The position numbers were made by a program, and so were the translations under genes. A model generated the notes under the pieces. The model searched no databases. It was given only the letters and a program-made list of their open reading frames with translations, and had not been told where the DNA came from. A stretch of 64,000 nucleotides of DNA. Origin: Ligula intestinalis. Taxonomy: Eukaryota; Platyhelminthes; Cestoda; Diphyllobothriidea; Diphyllobothriidae. The stretch is taken from the NCBI GenBank assembly GCA_036362985.1, contig JAYGXS010000003.1:67304923-67368922 (forward strand). Reading direction: 5' to 3'. This document shows, in pieces, positions 58,062 through 64,000 of the stretch. Each line of letters starts with the position of its first letter. The first letter of the stretch is position 1.

Positions 58062-61000
58062 CTTTGAGTAAAAAAAAGGTTAAATTAATTTCTGGGAGAT
58101 GAAATACACTTAGTAAAGGTATAAACATACAGAAAGATCATATAGTTGTACAAAATAATTGAGAACTTGGCGTGACATTCAGAACGCTAATGTTGTATTC
58201 TTTGTTTTACTCGCTACTCACAGTTGGTAAGTAACCAGATTATCTGGGTTATTATTCTTCTTTTCTGCTTAGCCATCCGTCTATTCCCAGTTTCCTTTGT
58301 TCCGCGCCTTCATTCGCTTTTCAAGTTGACAAGCATGAGTTGGCGTCATTTACAAGACTGCTCCTCTAAGCACATTTCTTGATACCTCATAACTCTCCCT
58401 CTCCCCGACTGTGTGAACAAATGGTGGCGGGCCTTTCAAATTGAGCCGCCATTTTTTCCTCTCCCCATTCGCATGTAAATTTTCTTATATATACGTCGGT
58501 TGGCCTTCTTCGCGCATTATAAACTGGTTGCTATCCCTGCTTGTTAAGTTGAACTACAATAAGGTCATCAATGCACGACGCTCGCACTGTTTTAAAAGCA
58601 TTCCAATTTGGCCTACATTTGACGAATTTACCGAGAACATTTATCCACGATTTCGACAATTGCAGTCATTGACAAATATCGATTGCTTTTCAGTTCCTGG
58701 TGTTGTGCGTTTGTGCGCCTGATTTTATGCCTTATGGATGGAGGGTATTTTTGATGAAAAATGCGCAATGATATCTTCAAAATAAAGCGTATCTCTCTCT
58801 CAGCACCCACGAGCACGAGAAAAATGACTGTCGAAAATTGGGCAAACGTGGGTGGTAGGGTCCGGTTTTCTTAGTTTCTGCTTAGTCATTTGTCTATTTT
58901 CGTTTTCCTGCATTTCGTGTCCTCGTACACATTTCTTGACATATCATAGCTCCCCCCTCTTTACCACTGCGTGAACACTCACAAGCACGAGAAAATTACC
59001 TGCCGTAGGAATTCAAAAAAGCGCTTTTTAAGGATTTCTATCCTTTCAAGGAAAGAGAACAAAGAAAACAGGCCTACTTGGCGACCCGGCGCCATGGGGC
59101 CTGCAAAGAGTATCCTTCAAGAAACCCAGAAACGTAATACAGGTTGTACAAAAAAGGAGTACTTAGTGTGACATTCACAACGGCAATGTTGTTTTCTTGT
59201 TTATATTTGCTACTAACAGTTTCTTAGTAACCAGACTATCTGGGTTATGTTTCCTTCGTTTCTGATAAGTCATTCGTCGATTCTCACTTTCCTGTGTTGC
59301 GCGTCCTCGTGCGCTTTTAAATTAACAAATATGGATTGAGGTCATTCGCAAGACTGCTCCTCTCAGCACATTTCTTGATATATCATAGCTCCTCCGTCTT
59401 TTCCACTGTGTGAACACCCAAAAGCATGAAAACAATTACCTGTCGCAAATTGGGCAAACGAAGGTAGTAGAGGTCATCGTGGTTCCAGCCCAATTGTCGC
59501 TTGAAGGGACGCAGACTGACAAAAGGATCTTCCCTCCAGTCCTCTGGATCGTCGTTACCGGCGGCAGCCGTCCCAGTAGAGGATTCCAGGGCGGAGCTTG
59601 AACTGGCCAGCCAATGGGGTCGCGGCACAAAACACAGACCGGTGATCACACTGCCCGCCGTCACGTCGGAGGGCGCGACCGACTGCAGGAGACTGAAGCG
59701 CTGAAGGCGAGTGAGGGCACCATCCATGCGGAGGATCTCCACCAAACCCGCACGGGCACCCACTGCCAACATGTTGCTCTCGGGGGCCAGAACGACGTAG
59801 GTGATAGTTTTCTGAGCAGCACTCAATCTGTACACAGAGATCAATAAAGGATTATATGGGGTTCGGCGGCAGGACTGTCTTTAGAAGTCTTATTTGCCTT
59901 TGATAACCTACTTCTAAATTTTCAGTAACCCGACTTTCCCTTCTCTTCATTAAATCTCACCAATATAAGGTTGAAGTTCCATCAAAAAGGCATCAGCTGC
60001 CTGAGCAACAGGAGCTAATGTTGGTGGAGTTGATTCTATTCAGTACCTTGAAACAAGTATAACTTTTCTGAATTGAATATTTTTGATCACTTCCAGCACG
60101 ATAAATGTTCCTTTACACTCCCTAGCCAAGAATTAAATGCTTAACCACAAATTATGTTAAATGGTTTGGCGGGGAGAAAAGATATTTAGGCGGCCCGGCA
60201 AGATAGTTTTGCCGTTTCGGCTGTATGACGCAGTCCCGTAAGAAGTGACTGCAGATCGACTCGGCACTACGAAGGTACGAATGCCTTTAGAGTGGTCTTC
60301 CTTTGGGTTACACATGTCATGCCACTATTTTTAAACCTGAACTTGATGTCAACGGGTGCCGAGGTATTCTTGCCGCTAAACACAAACATGACGCCTGCTT
60401 CTTCCAGTTTTCTGAGGCAGACACTTAGACTTTGTCGCAAAGGGTTTCATGCAGAAGTTCTTACTTCTTTACCTACTAAGGGCTTACTCAGATTAACGCG
60501 AGCGTTCTAACAAACTTCGTATCGTTTGGACTGTAGGTCGCAGCTTCTTACTCGCGACGGATGGCAACTAAATGGCCAAGCCAAGCATGGATCCCAGAGG
60601 CCGAAGTTAAACAAGAAAGTGCTCGTTCGGGGGCAGCAAGAGGTTTTTCTGAAAAAAAAATAGGCTGTATGCATAATACAAAACACCTTTTAAGGACTTC
60701 TATTTGTTCAAAGAAACAGAAGTACACAAACAAGTCTACTTGGTGACCAGCGCGATGGAGACCCGGAAAGAGTATTCTTCAAGAAATTTTAATTAACGAT
60801 AGAGGGGGGTCTTCATCCACCTACATTTCCCCTTTATGATTGACGCTACGGTATGGGAAATCCGTCTAGCGCTGCGATTCAGGGAGAAAATACGACAAAC
60901 CGATCGTTTCTACTGGAAGATTACGTTAATGGCATTTAAAAGAGTGGTGAAACAAAATGAAATGGTAATTTTTTTAGTAAAAGCAATCTGTAGCCAGAAA

Positions 61001-63979
61001 TTACAGCTTGGAGCAAACGCAAGTAAATGATAATAGACAATTTAATCTCCGGGCGAAATTTACCCTGACTCAGCGAAACATCGCCGGAAGGAGAGTTCGA
61101 GGGATTGCAAGTCCTAAAACAAATTTTAAAAATTAGATTGTAACTACCAAAATAAAATGCAGGGCAGTAAAGATGACTGTGTATAAACTCCACTCGTCAG
61201 GACCCAGGGGGTTTCGAACACAGAATGAGCCCGTAAGAACCAATAAATTGGTATGAAGATCCACAGCGAGCCTGAGCTACGGGAACATACAGTACGCGCC
61301 AGAATTCGTGCAACATGCTGACATATGCGAAATATTTATACTCTTTCGCTAATCGGTATTGACTCAGGTTTTGATAGTGATTATCGTGTAGTCTATTCTG
61401 CAGTTATTTCAGTCATGATAGGATGCGGGCTTTTTAATGAGCTTCGTTCTGACCACTAGCAAAACGCATGTACTATAAAAAGTAACGACTTAAATAGTAT
61501 GCGTTTTCATCATTGATTTTGACTGCCTTAATAAATCCAAATATATTTTAAGGAAAACATGCAAGAAAAAAACTATGTCTTGTACTCGTTTGGTAGAAAA
61601 ATTACGCCTTCGTTAAATTTTATACTGACAGAAAAGGTATCTTTTGGTTTTAAAAAGATTCCTAATCATGAGCTTTTTTAAGATTGTGAGCTATTCATTC
61701 ATAATACATAGCATCTGTTAATTTATTAATGTTGCCTATACGTATAAAGTATGCTCCACATTTACTGCAAAATTTTATGAGGACTATATGACTTTTCCTG
61801 CAACTTTAGGCGAAAACGTAGTTTTCCTCAAACAGGATGTACACATTGCGCAGTTTGTAAACCTTGAATTCAGATGTACCAGTCAGTAGATTTTCAAATT
61901 ATTCGGAAATTTATAAACTTTTTTAAAACCGAAAGATACCCTTTCTTCAAGAAAACAATTTAAAGAAGGCGTAATTTGCTACCAAAAGAGTACAAGAAAC
62001 GATTTTTTCCTGCATGTCTTCCTTAAAATACATTTGAATTTATAAAGGCAGTCAAAATAAATGACAAAAATGCACACTAATTATGTAGCCACTTTTTATA
62101 GTACATCCGTTCTGCTAGTGGTCAGAACTAAGCTCATTTAAAAGCCCGCATACTATCACGATTGAAATAACTGCAGAATAGACTACACGATAATCACTAT
62201 CACAACCTGAGTCAATACAGATTAAAGAAAGATTATCAATCTTTCGCATATGTCAGCATGTTGCACGAATTCTGGCGCGTAAGGTACTCAATATATATCT
62301 ATATATATACCTCTAATTTAATTAGACTTTAAAATAGAGGAGAAAGCAGAGGTCAAAACCAGAACTTCCATGGTAAAGTAACAAGATTAAAAAAGGACGG
62401 TAGCTCACCTGAGAATTTTTTATCCAAATTGTGTGAAGAATGCCGTTCTCAGTACCACAAAAGACATGGTTACTGTAGGGAGCTGAGCAAATGCTTGACA
62501 ACGGTGGACTGTTGGAGAGGACGGTGGAGGAAAGTTGGCCAGTAAGTGCGTCAAAGAACTAAAAAAAGAGAACGAGACTGCAGTAGTACAACACGCAACA
62601 CCTGAAAGAATCATCATTGCTGATAAAAGCGCAATATCATGCAAAGAGCATGAAAAAATAATGTCAGAGCCTCTGCCTGTGGACTAGTCAATGGCGATTC
62701 GAAGTGGGATATAGAGCCAGAACGTGAAATGATTACAGAGATCCAACTGCCAGAATAACGAAGGCACGAAAAACAGACGTCGTAAAACTTGATAAGTTAA
62801 AATGCGTCACATTTAGATTGAAGAGAGAGCAAACACAGTATATGTGCTATCTCATGAAATCCTAACCGACTTTCTGAAAGGATTTTTTGATTTTCTAGTT
62901 AGTAGGGACTCATCGTAGGGCCACCCAATGGCAAGAGTCTCCTGGCTAACATAAGCAAGGATGTGTTTGGATAGGCGGAAAATCAACCTACTGAAAATGT
63001 GCAAGTAGCTTTTTAAACTATTAATACCTTCCTTCGGCGGCCCCACAATCAATCCCTCCCCTAACGTTGACTCAGTTGCCATAATTTTTATTTATCATTT
63101 GTCATACTATTCATTATTATGCAGCATAATCAGATGATATTTCAGTCATAACAGGCTGATGGCTTTTAAACGAGCTACATTTGTTAAAATAACTCTTTAA
63201 AATGATTAATTATATAGCAGACGTTTTTCGTATTGATTTTCGATGCTCTTAGAAACGTGTAGCAATATCCTTTTTGTACCCTGTTAGTAGCAAATTACGT
63301 ATTTTGCAAACCTGAGGAAAGGGCCTCGTTGGATTTTAAGAAACTTTTCAATTTCTGAATAATGTTGAAACTGACCTGGTGTTACACTTGTATTCAGGGT
63401 TTAACAACACCATGCTGTAAAAAAACTCCCCCAAAGAAAGTCAAACATGTGTCAACGCTATTAGAAGACGTCCTGTAGAGTTTCTTAAATTGTGCAATGG
63501 AGGTGCAGATCTGTTTTAAAGGCTTGAACTGTGAGCAAGAAACTAGGTTGTCCGTCGGTATTATCAAGTTACTTGCTAAAAGTGGATCCAATGAGAAAAA
63601 CGAGAAGTGAACAATTAATAAACGACACTATATGGGGTGGCAATGTGGAGTGACGAACCTTTACTCCATCTGTGCTTGCGGTGACCACCATGGAATCGCC
63701 GAAAAATGCGGAAGTAGGGAGATTACGACTGGCCTGGACGACGAACCAGAGGGGCCGTTGACGTGAATTGTTCTCAGCACCTTCCCGGTGTGTCTGAACT
63801 TGACCCAGGTCTGTGAAGCCATCACTCAGGCTGTCCAGCGCCCAACATGCCAGCGTGCCTGACGTGTCAGCGCTCAAAAGGAAAGTTGGCAAGGTGGGGG
63901 AAGGCGTAGAGACAACCAGCTGACCAATGGGAGCTAGGTGACTGGCCTCCAGGACTGACAGCATGCAACCACTGCAACT
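57834..63979 (-). CDS. WD40-repeat protein with short C-terminal coiled coil, 3' part (partial)
   Basis: Four minus-strand exons: 63979-63659, 62558-62409, 59827-59440 and 58061-57834. The first two join in phase to give STDGVKFFDALTGQLSST, a typical WD40 blade end and linker. Other blade-like stretches are LLSADTSGTLACWAL, SNHVFCGTENGILHTIWI, NMLAVGARAGLVEI and ITGLCFVPRPHWLASSS. The last exon ends in a heptad-like tail, SHELEALKAKCAQLEEEKRELL, and a TGA at 57836. More exons lie beyond the right edge, and a phase mismatch suggests one unseen exon between 62409 and 59827. WD40 propellers are protein-binding platforms; I cannot assign an orthologue. Confidence 0.78.
58140..59460. repeat. Local duplications inside the WD40 gene intron
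   Basis: Three related blocks, D1 (about 58160-58430), D2 (about 58800-59005) and D3 (about 59165-59460), share GTGACATTCA, ACCAGA.TATCTGGGTTA, GACTGCTCCTCT, ACATTTCTTGATA and CATAGCTCC-like blocks in the same order. D3 runs into exon c; D2 repeats an altered copy of its last bases (CAAATTGGGCAAACG in exon c, AAAATTGGGCAAACG in D2). D1 ends before this part. Confidence 0.65.
59440..59827 (-). CDS. WD40 gene exon c
   Basis: Acceptor TGTACAG, donor GTAATT. Encodes LSAAQKTITYVVLAPESNML, AVGARAGLVEILRMDGAL, VITGLCFVPRPHWLASSSSA, then an acidic linker (GNDDPEDWREDPF) and WNHDDLYYLRLPNLRQ. It starts with one base of a split codon, unlike the phase-0 end of exon b. Confidence 0.82.
59868..60100 (+). 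repeat. Dispersed repeat family R, copy R2
   Basis: Matches R1 at 25915-26215 in order and orientation (see blocks CCCGACTTTCCC, CCAATATAAGGTTGAA, AACAGGAGCTAATGTTGG). Begins just upstream of exon c of the WD40 gene. Confidence 0.65.
60680..60795 (+). repeat. Copy of a block from the neighbouring WD40 intron
   Basis: Resembles 59020-59135: CTTTTTAAGGA.TTCTAT, then GGAAAG/AGAAACA, AGTCTACTTGG.GACC, and AGAGTATTCTTCAAGAAA. Same orientation, about 1.65 kb apart, on the two sides of exon c. Confidence 0.6.
61293..62281. repeat. Foldback element FB2, complete palindrome of 989 bp
   Basis: The ends are exact inverted copies over about 40 bases: TACGCGCCAGAATTCGTG at 61293 and its complement ending at 62281, continuing CAACATGCTGACATATGCG. 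The inner arms pair imperfectly over about 400 bases each with a central loop near 61740-61870. Arms share blocks with FB1 and FB3. There is no ORF. Located in the WD40 gene intron between exons b and c. Confidence 0.82.
62288..62312 (+). repeat. (AT)-rich simple sequence
   Basis: ATATATATCTATATATATAC directly after the FB2 element. Confidence 0.8.
62409..62558 (-). CDS. WD40 gene exon b
   Basis: Acceptor after a T-run (TTTTTTTAG), donor GTGAGC; exactly 50 codons, phase 0. Encodes FFDALTGQLSSTVLSNSPP then SNHVFCGTENGILHTIWIKNSQ. Confidence 0.82.
63135..63415. repeat. Foldback-family arm FB5, diverged
   Basis: Order TTTCAGTCATAACAGG, GGCTTTTAAACGAGC, ATTGATTTTCGATGC, GTTAGTAGCAAATTACG, CCTGAGGAAAGGGCC resembles one arm plus part of the loop of FB1/FB2. 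In the WD40 gene intron between exons a and b. Confidence 0.5.
63659..63979 (-). CDS. WD40 gene exon a
   Basis: Acceptor TTCCAG, donor GTTCGT; 107 codons, phase 0. Encodes SCSGCMLSVLEASHLAPIG, then PTFLLSADTSGTLACWALD and AFFGDSMVVTASTDGVK, one and a half WD blades with a polar loop between. Confidence 0.8.
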
Positions 63980-64000
63980 CTGGAAGTGAGGGAGTGTTAG

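Noticed and set aside
1..64000. Catalytic C19 peptidase domain of USP9X
   Set aside because: No Cys-box (GLKNAGATCYMN-like) or His-box sequence was found on either strand; the domain must lie beyond the left edge.
1..64000. CRISPR arrays, rRNA genes, bacterial-type operons
   Set aside because: No regularly spaced direct repeats, no rRNA-like conserved blocks, and the gene structure is clearly eukaryotic.

Overview
The window looks like a repeat-rich flatworm nuclear genome, most likely a tapeworm of the Diphyllobothriidea type (inference). The evidence is long introns with GT-AG junctions, abundant decayed RTE-, Jockey- and CR1-like LINEs, and tRNA-headed short repeats that end in hammerhead-ribozyme cores, comparable to the schistosome SM-alpha elements. 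There are no operons, ribosome binding sites or CRISPR arrays.

Region 0.6-33.3 kb, minus strand: the 5' part of one large gene, an orthologue of the deubiquitinase USP9X / fat facets. I could place 20 coding exons running from an ATG at 33286 down to 623. They encode about 1,915 residues: the alpha-helical N-terminal scaffold, the ubiquitin-like segment and the start of the next helical region. The gene runs off the left edge before the catalytic C19 domain. Reading phases agree at every junction except the one between 15482 and 9899, where a very small exon is probably missing. The introns hold most of the mobile DNA: a 3 kb RTE-like LINE, two head-to-head pairs of hammerhead SINEs, and foldback elements with 400 bp arms.

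Region 33.3-49.7 kb: no convincing host gene. It holds a decayed Jockey-like LINE (35.0-37.0 kb), two CR1-like LINE fragments (42.6-44.0 and 47.6-48.6 kb), other LINE tails and unassigned AT-rich DNA.

Region 49.7-55.1 kb, plus strand: two exons that appear to form the 3' end of an unrecognised protein-coding gene.

Region 55-64 kb: three more hammerhead-SINE loci and a tRNA-like repeat nearby (54.3-57.7 kb). These are followed by the 3' end of a minus-strand WD40-repeat gene (63979 down to a stop at 57834) whose short C-terminal tail is probably coiled coil. One of its introns contains locally duplicated blocks, another contains a 989 bp palindrome.

The least ordinary feature is the hammerhead-SINE family. 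There are seven loci, three of them inverted head-to-head pairs, with compensating changes in stems I and III. All exon coordinates were assigned by hand from splice consensus, reading phase and remembered USP9X similarity. They have not been checked by alignment or RNA.
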